The notes under the pieces were generated by a model that ran no database searches, was not told the origin of the DNA, and saw only the letters and a program-made list of their open reading frames with translations. From Caulobacteraceae bacterium (GTDB taxonomy: Bacteria > Pseudomonadota > Alphaproteobacteria > Caulobacterales > Caulobacteraceae), in contig CANJLQ010000010.1 of the NCBI GenBank assembly GCA_947475735.1, positions 1 through 64,000 on the forward strand: a DNA stretch of 64,000 bases, in the 5' to 3' direction. Below are positions 1-7,378 of the stretch, piece by piece. Made by a program: the position numbers and the translations under genes. Within the stretch, counting starts at the first letter, position 1, and each line of letters starts with the position of its first letter.

Positions 1-286
1 ATCGCCGCCGTCCTCCGTCGTTTCGGCGGCCGGGGATCGGCGCCGGGAGACGCCACGATGCGCCCGATCGGCGACGGTTTGGATGCGCGAGGTTTGCGGA
101 CCTTGGTTGCTGTAGAGACCGTGTCATGCCCGATTACACCGGCACTAAGACCTAAAATACGATCACCAATCTATGATCATCATACACGATCAACACCCAG
201 CAACAGTAATCCGTCAGTAGGTGATGAGATGAGATATCCCGATTCGCCTGCCGTTGTGCGGATGCCTCCCCAGCGGCCAAACGCAG
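1..286. other. Non-coding or unresolved left edge
   Basis: No convincing gene is seen. Positions 125-240 are AT-richer than the surroundings, as expected of an intergenic or promoter stretch. A minus-strand frame opens at 127 and stays open to the window edge, but its composition (Arg/Pro rich, poor third-position G+C bias) does not allow a call; it could be the start of a gene lying to the left. Confidence 0.4.
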
Positions 287-314
287 AAAACCCGCCCGGC
301 CAAAGCCGAGCGGG
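287..314 (-). terminator. Rho-independent terminator of the SLOG gene
   Basis: On the minus strand, downstream of the stop at 337, a GC-rich hairpin (arms CCCG/CGGG and CGGC/GCCG at 291-314 around a CAAA loop) is followed by a TTTT run (complement of 287-290). Confidence 0.75.
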
Positions 315-336
315 TCATTCCGTCTGAGGTTTGATC

Positions 337-1272
337 TCAAGCCGCGCGGGCTCGAATGGAGACGTGTCTGAGCCCGGTCTCCATCGCCTTCTGACCCAGG
401 TTCAGCGCCGGCCCGAACGGCCGCTGATCCGGTGACCGTGACCGATCCAGTGAATGCACCAGGGTGAGGCAGCAGGTAGGCTCAAGCGCGATCAACTCGT
501 CGTTGGCCCGGAACGGAGCGGCCTTGCCGTGGGCGTCAAAGTCGGCCCGGGCGAGGATCAGTTTCACCCCCTTCTGCCTGGACCATTTGATCGCCAGCTT
601 CTCGGAGCCCTTCGCCCCGGTCGTGGCCAAGGCCATGTCGGGCCATTCCTTGAGCGCCCAGTTGAGCGCGTCGAACACCCGGCCCGCATCCTCGGCCGTG
701 TCCGCTGTCGGAGCCCCTCTGAAGGCGATCACCGGACCGCCCGGATCCGCCTCGCCTGCCCGCCGGGCCTTGATCCCCCGAATGGCCGCCTTGGCCTCCA
801 TCTGCGCCGCGGTGAGATGCGTGCCTCGTCGGCTGCCCCGCCAGGCCGTCCAGACCTCCCCGGTCGCGACCGTGTAGCTTTCGGCCGCCGCGTCCCGGAT
901 CAGCTCGGCCGCCTGGGTGGCCGCGTCTCCGGCCCGGGCCTTGGCCGTGGCTTCCTGAAGCTCGGTGTCGGCCGCTTCCGAACCGTCGAAGTCCCGGTCC
1001 AGGCTTCGCATCGTGTCGCGGGCACGGTCGGCGTCGCGTTCGATCCGCTGTGCGGCCGAGTGGAAGGCACCGATCAGGGTCTCGGCCAGGATGGTCTGGA
1101 AGTCCTCGAGTGCTGTGTCGGCGATCACGTCCAAGAGCTCGGTCATGAGTGCCCGGCCGAGTTGCGAGAGCGCGTCCTCGCTGGGATGCGGACGCTGATC
1201 GCCCAGGGAAGCGGAGAGGTCGTCGAAGGCGGAGTCGGACTTGGAGAAGACGGAGTGTGTGGAGGTGTGCAT
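337..1272 (-). CDS. SLOG-domain protein (DUF2493 family)
   Basis: A 311-residue protein whose C-terminal ~120 residues match the DUF2493 (YspA/cpYpsA-related SLOG) pattern: a strand ending VIAFRGAPTAD, then ALATTGAKGSEKLAIKWSRQ and a closing TLVHSLDRS strand. SLOG domains have a Rossmann-like fold and bind nucleotide-derived ligands; the family is common in conjugative elements but its role there is not known. The N-terminal half is helical and Glu/Ala/Asp rich. I chose the ATG at 1272 because AAGGA lies 8 bases upstream; the frame is open to 1515, but that extension is Arg/Pro rich and unlike a real N-terminus. A hairpin terminator follows the gene. Confidence 0.75.
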   Translation of the reverse strand: MHTSTHSVFSKSDSAFDDLSASLGDQRPHPSEDALSQLGRALMTELLDVIADTALEDFQTILAETLIGAFHSAAQRIERDADRARDTMRSLDRDFDGSEAADTELQEATAKARAGDAATQAAELIRDAAAESYTVATGEVWTAWRGSRRGTHLTAAQMEAKAAIRGIKARRAGEADPGGPVIAFRGAPTADTAEDAGRVFDALNWALKEWPDMALATTGAKGSEKLAIKWSRQKGVKLILARADFDAHGKAAPFRANDELIALEPTCCLTLVHSLDRSRSPDQRPFGPALNLGQKAMETGLRHVSIRARAA

Positions 1273-1567
1273 CGGGATCATCCTTGAAAGCGTCGAGCGC
1301 CCCATGCGCAACGACCCCGATTTTCGGCACATCGGGCCCCGGAAAGTCACCGGAGCGGACCGCCCTTCGCGGGCCGTGGAGGGGATAAGGCGAAGCCGTT
1401 GACTTTCCGGGTGATGTGACAAAATCGGAGGGCGTTGTGTGGGGGCATGTCGTCGTCGCCCTTCGCGACGACGACCCCGTTCGGCGCCGTCGCGCCGATA
1501 CGAACAGACGGGCATCGATCTTCATGTCTGTCGTCGGCGGCGAGCCGCCGCGTCGCGCAATCGGGGA

Positions 1568-1783
1568 TCAGTCGGTCCAGCCGCTGGGCCGCCACCCGCT
1601 GAGAAAGGCTTCGACGGCGACCTGCACGGGGCCGCTGATATCGCGCTGGCCCGCCTCCATCGCGAGGAACCGCGCCGCCATCTTCTCCGGCGTACCTGCA
1701 AGCCGGAGAGCGCGCGCCATGGTCAGCGCATCCCACCCGAGGATCTGGCGGGCGAGTTTCAGTTCGGCGGCGGGCGTAGCCAT
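1568..1783 (-). CDS. Small HTH-like protein of the ICE backbone
   Basis: A 71-residue protein. LARQILGWDALTMARALRL followed by FLAMEAGQRDISGPVQVAVE resembles the helix-turn-helix core of XRE-type regulators (recognition helix, then a Glu-Ser/Ala-Gly motif and a closing helix), so it may bind DNA. The ribosome binding site is weak (GGA 7 bases before ATG). It sits between the SLOG gene and ssb on the same strand, with a terminator hairpin just upstream at 1837-1875. No target can be named. Confidence 0.6.
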   Translation of the reverse strand: MATPAAELKLARQILGWDALTMARALRLAGTPEKMAARFLAMEAGQRDISGPVQVAVEAFLSGWRPSGWTD

Positions 1784-1836
1784 CAGGAGTCCGTACGGTC
1801 AGTCGTCATCAGCATGGTGTCGGGGGAGGGCCCGCC

Positions 1837-1875
1837 AAAAAAAAGAGAGGCGGCGACCTCATCAAGGTCGCCGCC
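1837..1875 (-). terminator. Rho-independent terminator or attenuator
   Basis: On the minus strand a near-perfect hairpin (GGCGGCGACC / GGTCGCCGCC around a short loop, 1849-1875) runs into a purine-poor tail with eight T (complement of 1837-1844). It is the second strong terminator after ssb, 70 bases beyond the first, and lies just upstream of the gene at 1568-1783. Confidence 0.8.
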
Positions 1876-1885
1876 CATCGCCAGG

Positions 1886-1936
1886 CTAGATCGGAAACCC
1901 GACGCCGTCATGACGTCCGTCGGTCAGCAGGGACAT
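1886..1936 (-). CDS. Possible 16-residue leader peptide
   Basis: Between the two minus-strand terminators lies an ATG (1936) preceded by AAAGAG and followed by 16 codons and a TAG (MSLLTDGRHDGVGFPI). The stop is 10 bases before the second terminator hairpin, the geometry of a leader peptide with an attenuator. No family is recognised, and chance is a real alternative for an ORF this short. Confidence 0.25.
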   Translation of the reverse strand: MSLLTDGRHDGVGFPI

Positions 1937-1942
1937 CTCTTT

Positions 1943-1978
1943 CAAAAAGAACCGCCCGGAGCGCGACCGCTCCGGGCG
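1943..1978 (-). terminator. Terminator of ssb
   Basis: On the minus strand, 25 bases after the ssb stop, the hairpin CGCCCGGAGCG / CGCTCCGGGCG (1953-1978) with a four-base loop is followed by TTCTTTTTG. Confidence 0.8.
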
Positions 1979-2002
1979 AAGAGGAGGGCACAGGTCCGTC
2001 GA

Positions 2003-2422
2003 TCAGAACGGGATGTCGTCGTTGAGATCGTAGCCGCCGGCCGGCTCCTGCACCGAGGGCGCGGGTCCGGCCTCCTCGGACGAAGTCCGATCCCGCCGGT
2101 TCTTCAGGCGGATGTCGGCCACGATCAGGCGCAGGTCGTAGTGTTCGACCCCGTCCTTGCCGGTCCAGGTGTCGTTCTCGACATGGCCCTGGATGACGAC
2201 CCGGCTCCCCTTACGGGCGAACGGCTCGATGTATTTCTCGGCGGTCGCCTCGTTGAAGCAGACGCAGTTGAAGCCGGTGGTGCGTTCGCCGGGCGTGCCG
2301 TCGGCGCGTCGGAACCGGGTGGTCTCCATCACGCGGAAGCTCGCGCGTTTCTTGCCCGAACCCTGGGCGGAGAGGATGGACGGATCGGCGGCCAGATAGC
2401 CTTCGAGGGTGAGGGATTGCAT
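2003..2422 (-). CDS. ssb: Single-stranded DNA-binding protein
   Basis: A 139-residue SSB. The OB-fold begins MQSLTLEGYLAADPSI and contains the typical TTGFNCVCFNEATAEKYIEPFARKG and VVIQGHVENDTW stretches; the flexible tail ends in the acidic DDIPF tip that recruits repair and replication partners. In an ICE it is expected to coat the transferred single strand. Its ribosome binding site lies in the leader CAGGAGACTGAC, which is identical to that of the second SSB gene upstream (2460-2816), suggesting tandem duplication. A strong terminator follows. Confidence 0.92.
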   Translation of the reverse strand: MQSLTLEGYLAADPSILSAQGSGKKRASFRVMETTRFRRADGTPGERTTGFNCVCFNEATAEKYIEPFARKGSRVVIQGHVENDTWTGKDGVEHYDLRLIVADIRLKNRRDRTSSEEAGPAPSVQEPAGGYDLNDDIPF

Positions 2423-2459
2423 GTCAGTCTCCTGAAAATGAAAGGTGAAGGGGAGGGAG

Positions 2460-2816
2460 TCAGGCGGCGGCGCGGTCGTCGAGGCCTGTGTCGGTCTCGC
2501 GGTCTTCGGCCCAGTCGAGGACGGTGAGCCGGTTGATGACCAGCTCCTTGGCGGTGCGCTCGGCCCCGTCCCGCGCCTTGTAGGACGTGTCGATGAAGGC
2601 CCCGATCACGACCGCCTCGCACCCCTGCGCTAGGCCGCGCGCGATGACCTTCTCGTTCAGGCCCTTGGACCAGCTAACGCAGTTGACGCCGACGAGCCGG
2701 TCCTTGCCGGCGCTATCCACGCCGCGTTTCTCGATCAGACGGAACACCGCCTTGGCGAAGTCCTCGCTGATCTGGGGGTCGGCCGCCAGTCGGCCGGTGA
2801 ACACCATGGTCTGCAT
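2460..2816 (-). CDS. SSB-like protein without acidic tail
   Basis: A 118-residue paralog of the neighbouring SSB (MQTMVFTGRLAADPQI compared with MQSLTLEGYLAADPSI). It keeps an OB-fold pattern with VGVNCVSWSKGLNEKVIARGLAQG and AVVIGAFIDTS, but ends TGLDDRAAA instead of a DDIPF tip, so it should bind ssDNA without recruiting SSB partners. The start at 2816 is chosen because AGGAG sits 7 bases upstream in a leader identical to that of ssb. It may form mixed oligomers with the first SSB or act as an ICE-specific ssDNA protectant; this is inference. Confidence 0.8.
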   Translation of the reverse strand: MQTMVFTGRLAADPQISEDFAKAVFRLIEKRGVDSAGKDRLVGVNCVSWSKGLNEKVIARGLAQGCEAVVIGAFIDTSYKARDGAERTAKELVINRLTVLDWAEDRETDTGLDDRAAA

Positions 2817-2938
2817 GTCAGTCTCCTGTTGATCCGAAGCGCCGAGAGAGCTGATCTCCCTCATCCCGCCTCACCCGAGACCTCCCTTCCTCCCGACCTC
2901 CTCCTGACCGGGCGGGGCCTTCGCCCCGCCCGGCAATC

Positions 2939-5900
2939 TCACGCCGCCGCGCCGTCGAGGACGGTCTGCACCGGATGGCGACGCAGAACCGCCTCCAGCA
3001 CCTCCGGCCGATCCACCGGGACGAACACCCGGGGCGTGAAGGCGATGATCTCGACAAAACAGCCCAGGGCCACGAGCGCGTCCCGGTCGGTCCGGCCACC
3101 CACCACCTCGATGCGCCACCGGTCCATCACGCGCGCCCGCTTGAGCCAGAGCCCGCCCTCCAGCGACAGCTGGACACTCCGATCGAGCAGAGCGGCGAGG
3201 GTTTGCGCCCCGTCCGCCCATGCTGCCCCAACATCGGTCAAACCCAGCGCCGCCTTCAGGGTCCGGGCCTGGACGGGGTCAAGCACCCGTCCCAGCCACC
3301 GCCGCCCGTCGGGCGCGCGGACACGCCGGACGGAGCAGCCGCGCGCCGGCAAACGGCCCCAGATCGGCAACAACAGGCCGGTCGCCAGGGTCAGTTCGCG
3401 CGTTCGCCAAGGGTCGGTCCCAGCCACCTCTTCATCCCAGACCCGCCGCCAGTCGGCGACCGCCGCCGGCTTCCAGGCGGATTCCTCAAAGGCCTTCTGC
3501 GGCATCGTCTGACGGTCGTCCGGTCGAACCAGCCGGACGGCGCTAACCAGCCTATCTTCGTCCGTCGCCGTGGTCAGACCGAGCTCCGCGATCGCCGCCC
3601 GTCCCGACTTCTCGTTGACGACCAGCTGGTGCGCGATGTCCTCGGCCCGGCCGAGCGCGTCCTTCGAGCTCAGGAGCTCGCGCCGGACCTTGAGCGAGAA
3701 GGTCACCAAAGCGGTCTCCGCTCCGGTCGAGACGTCGGTGCGGATCACCTCCTGATCTAGCACGTCGAGCTCTTGGGCCTCGATGTCCTCCAGGCCTCGG
3801 TCCAGATCGCCCGAGGCGGCGGCGCGTTCGAGGATGCCCGACAAGATGCGGTCGAAGTCCGCGAAGAGGGCGTTCTGGTCGGCGATGCGCAGGGCCAGCA
3901 GCCGGTTCAGGAAGGTGTGGATCGGCGGCAGGTCGTCGGACGGCTTCAGCCCGCCGTCGGCGTTCAGCAACTTCAGGCCCGTCTTGGCCATGAAGGTCTC
4001 CAGCGTCATGGACGCCAGCTCCCCGAAGGCGAGGGCACCGTAGAAGACCAGCAGGGCGCGCCGCGCCCATGGGCTCTCCAGATTGTCCTCGGCCCGAAAC
4101 AGACCGGCCCCGGCCGTGCGGCGCTCGCCGCGCGTCAGCGCCCCCAGGGAATCCAACCGCCTGGCAATTGTGGACGTGAACCGCTTCTCGCCCTGAATGT
4201 CGGTAGTGACCGGCCGGAACAGCGGCGCCGACGCCTGATGGGTCCGGTGGCTGCGGCCCAGCCCCTGGATGGCGGCGTCGGCCCGCCAGCCCGGCTCGAC
4301 CAGATAGTGGACGCGCCGTTGCTGGTTCCCGGCCGACAGATCGGCGTGATAGCTGCGGCCCGTACCACCGGCATCCGAGAAGATCAGAACCCGCTTCCGC
4401 CCCGACATGAAGGCGTCGGTCTCGGCGCGGGCCGCGGAGCCCCCGCGCCGCTCGACCACCCGTCGACCGTCCCGCACCACCACGCGTCGCGACCGTCCGG
4501 TGATCTCCGAGACGGCATCGGTGCCGAAGGCTTCCAGCAAGGCGTCAAGCACGCCCGGCACGGCGGGCAGACAGGCCATCCGCTCGATCAGAGCCTCGCG
4601 GCGCGCGAGCGCCTCCTGGCTGACGGCCGGACGCCCGTCGTCCATCACGGGGACCATGGTCACATTGCCGTCCTTGTCCTCGATCGCCTCCATCAGATGG
4701 ACCGGGAAAGCCTCGCGCAGATAGTCGAGGACGTATTCGCGCGGCGTCAGGTCGATCGACAGGTTGTTCCACTCCTCGGGCGGGATGGAGGCCAGCCGCC
4801 GCTCCATCACCGCCTCGTTGGTCGAGACGATCTGGACCACGGCCGACCGGTTGGACGCGAGGTCATCCCGGATCGAAGCAACCAGGCTCGGGGCCTTTAA
4901 CCCTGCCAGCAGGTGGCCGAAGAAGCGAAGCTTCGCACCCTCGAAGGCGGAATGGATCGCAGACGCCGCCTGACCGCTCTTGGGCTTGCCCTCGTCGTCA
5001 CTGAGACCCGTGGCCTTCAAGGCCTCGGCCAGATTGGCGTGGATCAGCTGGAAGGCGTCGGCCCAGGCATCCCAGATATCGATGTCGTCAGACGTGAGCG
5101 GATGAACGAGCGGCTCGTACTCGACGCCCTCGAACGACAGGCTTCGCGCCACATAGAGACCGAGTGCCTTCAGTTCGCGCGCGACCAACTCCATGGCCGC
5201 GACCCCGCCCCGCTCCATCGCCTCCAGGAAGTCGGCGCGCGACATGAAGGGGGCCTCGGGCCCGCCCCACAGTCCGAGGCGGGCGGCATAGGCTAAATTC
5301 TCCGCCGTGGTCGCCCCCGTGGCGGAGACGTAGAGCACCCGGGCGTCGGGCAGCCGGTTCTGAAGCGCCAGGCCCGCCATGCCCCGAAGCGAGGCCTTCT
5401 TGGTCCCGCGTGCGCCCCTGCCAGCCCCGGCGGCATTGGCCATCGCATGGGCCTCGTCGAAGGCGATCACCCCGTCGAAGTCGTCGCCCAGCCAGGCGAC
5501 GATCTGGTCGAGCCGAGATGGCCGGTCACCGCGGGCCGGTTGGCGCAGGGTGGCATAGGTGGTGAACAGAACCCCGCGGTCCAGCCGGATCGCCTCGCCC
5601 TGTTTCCAGCTCGACAGGGGTACGATGTCATGGGCCCCGCCGCCGAGCGCCGCCCAGTCGCGGCGGGCGTCCTCCAGCAGGGCGTCGTTTCGGGACAGCC
5701 ACAGCGCCGAAACCCGGCCCTGGGCCATGTTGTCGGCGATGACCGCCGCGATCTGGCGGCCCTTGCCGCAGCCGGTCCCGTCGCCGAGGAAGAAGCCGCG
5801 CCGGAATCGGATCGCGTCTTCCTGGTCATCGCGCAGCAGGGTGACGTCGTGCTGCGCGTCTCCCAGCCGGAAACGTCCGGGAAGATGGGCGGCATGCGCC

Positions 5901-7225
5901 TCGCCGGCATAGATGACCGTCTCGGTCTGGGCGTCGGAGATCCGGCCCTCGTCCCGCATCACGGGAGACAGCATCGGCCGATAGGTCGGCGCCGGTGGCG
6001 CGACCGAGGCCATCGGTCCGGACTCGACCAGCGGCGATGGATGCGGACGGGGATCAGGCAGATCGAGCCGCGCGAGGCTGTGGGCCTGGTAGAGACCGAC
6101 GTCTCGGCCTTCACCTTTCCAGGGACCTACCTCGTAGGCCAATGGCGTCGCGCCCGCGAGGAAGGCGAGGCGGCCAGAGGGCAGGGCGAGGCCGCGTTCG
6201 CGCGGTCCGACCAGAGATCCCAGAGACAGCTGCAGTCGTGCACGTGGCTTCGCGCCGACGCGCGCAGGAAGGGCTGCGATCACCTTGGCCGCACCCTTCA
6301 GGTCGTCTGCACTCAGCACCGCCGGGACCTCGGTCGTCTCGGCGGAACGATCGACGACGAGGAGCCCGGTCTCGACCGAGGTCCCGTGCTTGGCGAAGGC
6401 GCCGGTCGGCAAAGTGATGCGGGCAATGATCGCGCCCACGGCACCCAGACGCCGCAGCAAGCCGTCGTTCGTCAGCGCGGTCACCGGCACGATCGCGGCT
6501 AGACGGCCATGATCGGCCAGGGCCCTCACGGACGCCAGCAGATGGTCGGCGAGGTCCGAGAAGGGGGGATTGGTCACCACAACGTCGAAGCCGCCCGCGC
6601 CCCGGCTCAGGTTGTGGATATGGCGCGCGTCGTGGCGTGTCCGCTCCGCCGAAGGGAACAGCCCGTCCAGCAGGTCTGCGCGCCCTGCCGCGATCTCATT
6701 GAGCGCGAGCGCACCGCCGCAGGCTTCGGCGACGATGGCCAGCAGCCCGGAGCCTGCGGAAGGCTCAAGGACGCGGTCTCCGGGCCGGACCTGGGCGGCC
6801 AGGACGACGAGGGCAGCCAGCTGCGGCGGCGTCGAGAACTGGTCGAGCGCGACCTGTTCCTCACTCCGGCGCGTATGGGTCAGGCCGAGTGCAGAGACCG
6901 AAGCCAGGAGCGCGGCGATCTCCGCCGGCGCATCCTCCAACCGCGCGACCTGGGGCGCGAGACGCCGGATCTGCAATACGGTCGCTGCTTCTATCGCGTC
7001 ATAGGCGTCGCGCCAGACCCAGGCCCCCTCGGCGTCCGAGGCCCCGAAGGCGGTGGTCATCACCTGGGCGATCAGCCGCCGGTCGAGCGGACGGGAGCGC
7101 GCCAGATGGGCCGCGAGGGCGCGAGCGGCGGCCAGGACATTGGCCCCGGCATCCGCGCTGGCGGCGTCGGCGAACAAGCTGAGGGTAGCGGTTGGCGAGG
7201 TGGAGGACGTGCGGATGGAAGGCAT
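2939..7225 (-). CDS. Methyltransferase-strawberry notch helicase fusion
   Basis: A 1428-residue protein. The N-terminal third has a class I methyltransferase pattern: SAM motif LEPSAGSG (about 153-160) and the amino-methylase motif NPPF (about 219-222). The central part is an SF2 helicase of the strawberry notch type: GDGTGCGKGR as Walker A (481-490) and DEAH (590-593), followed by the SNO C-terminal region with SDAGGTGRSYHAD and LGRSHRTHQ. Such proteins are standard in Tn4371-like and related alphaproteobacterial ICEs; protecting or remodelling incoming DNA is the likely role, but the exact activity is not established. ATG 7225 is used; the open frame upstream to 7366 is low-complexity. It lies in a minus-strand series with parB-like and radC genes. 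Confidence 0.88.
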   Translation of the reverse strand: MPSIRTSSTSPTATLSLFADAASADAGANVLAAARALAAHLARSRPLDRRLIAQVMTTAFGASDAEGAWVWRDAYDAIEAATVLQIRRLAPQVARLEDAPAEIAALLASVSALGLTHTRRSEEQVALDQFSTPPQLAALVVLAAQVRPGDRVLEPSAGSGLLAIVAEACGGALALNEIAAGRADLLDGLFPSAERTRHDARHIHNLSRGAGGFDVVVTNPPFSDLADHLLASVRALADHGRLAAIVPVTALTNDGLLRRLGAVGAIIARITLPTGAFAKHGTSVETGLLVVDRSAETTEVPAVLSADDLKGAAKVIAALPARVGAKPRARLQLSLGSLVGPRERGLALPSGRLAFLAGATPLAYEVGPWKGEGRDVGLYQAHSLARLDLPDPRPHPSPLVESGPMASVAPPAPTYRPMLSPVMRDEGRISDAQTETVIYAGEAHAAHLPGRFRLGDAQHDVTLLRDDQEDAIRFRRGFFLGDGTGCGKGRQIAAVIADNMAQGRVSALWLSRNDALLEDARRDWAALGGGAHDIVPLSSWKQGEAIRLDRGVLFTTYATLRQPARGDRPSRLDQIVAWLGDDFDGVIAFDEAHAMANAAGAGRGARGTKKASLRGMAGLALQNRLPDARVLYVSATGATTAENLAYAARLGLWGGPEAPFMSRADFLEAMERGGVAAMELVARELKALGLYVARSLSFEGVEYEPLVHPLTSDDIDIWDAWADAFQLIHANLAEALKATGLSDDEGKPKSGQAASAIHSAFEGAKLRFFGHLLAGLKAPSLVASIRDDLASNRSAVVQIVSTNEAVMERRLASIPPEEWNNLSIDLTPREYVLDYLREAFPVHLMEAIEDKDGNVTMVPVMDDGRPAVSQEALARREALIERMACLPAVPGVLDALLEAFGTDAVSEITGRSRRVVVRDGRRVVERRGGSAARAETDAFMSGRKRVLIFSDAGGTGRSYHADLSAGNQQRRVHYLVEPGWRADAAIQGLGRSHRTHQASAPLFRPVTTDIQGEKRFTSTIARRLDSLGALTRGERRTAGAGLFRAEDNLESPWARRALLVFYGALAFGELASMTLETFMAKTGLKLLNADGGLKPSDDLPPIHTFLNRLLALRIADQNALFADFDRILSGILERAAASGDLDRGLEDIEAQELDVLDQEVIRTDVSTGAETALVTFSLKVRRELLSSKDALGRAEDIAHQLVVNEKSGRAAIAELGLTTATDEDRLVSAVRLVRPDDRQTMPQKAFEESAWKPAAVADWRRVWDEEVAGTDPWRTRELTLATGLLLPIWGRLPARGCSVRRVRAPDGRRWLGRVLDPVQARTLKAALGLTDVGAAWADGAQTLAALLDRSVQLSLEGGLWLKRARVMDRWRIEVVGGRTDRDALVALGCFVEIIAFTPRVFVPVDRPEVLEAVLRRHPVQTVLDGAAA

Positions 7226-7378
7226 GGCGTGGGTTCCGGCCGCCTGGAGCGGAGGGCGCCTCCCTCTCGGTCCTCCAGGCTCGCCCCGCTCCGCCCTTCC
7301 TCCGCCTCCCGACCCTCGGAACAGCGCAACGCCGCCCCGGCTGAAGCCGGGACGGCGCGTGGTCATGATCGCGAAGGC

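Noticed and set aside
58-327. A plus-strand 89-codon frame at the left edge
   Set aside because: No ribosome binding site and no domain, and it overlaps the terminator hairpin of the minus-strand SLOG gene.
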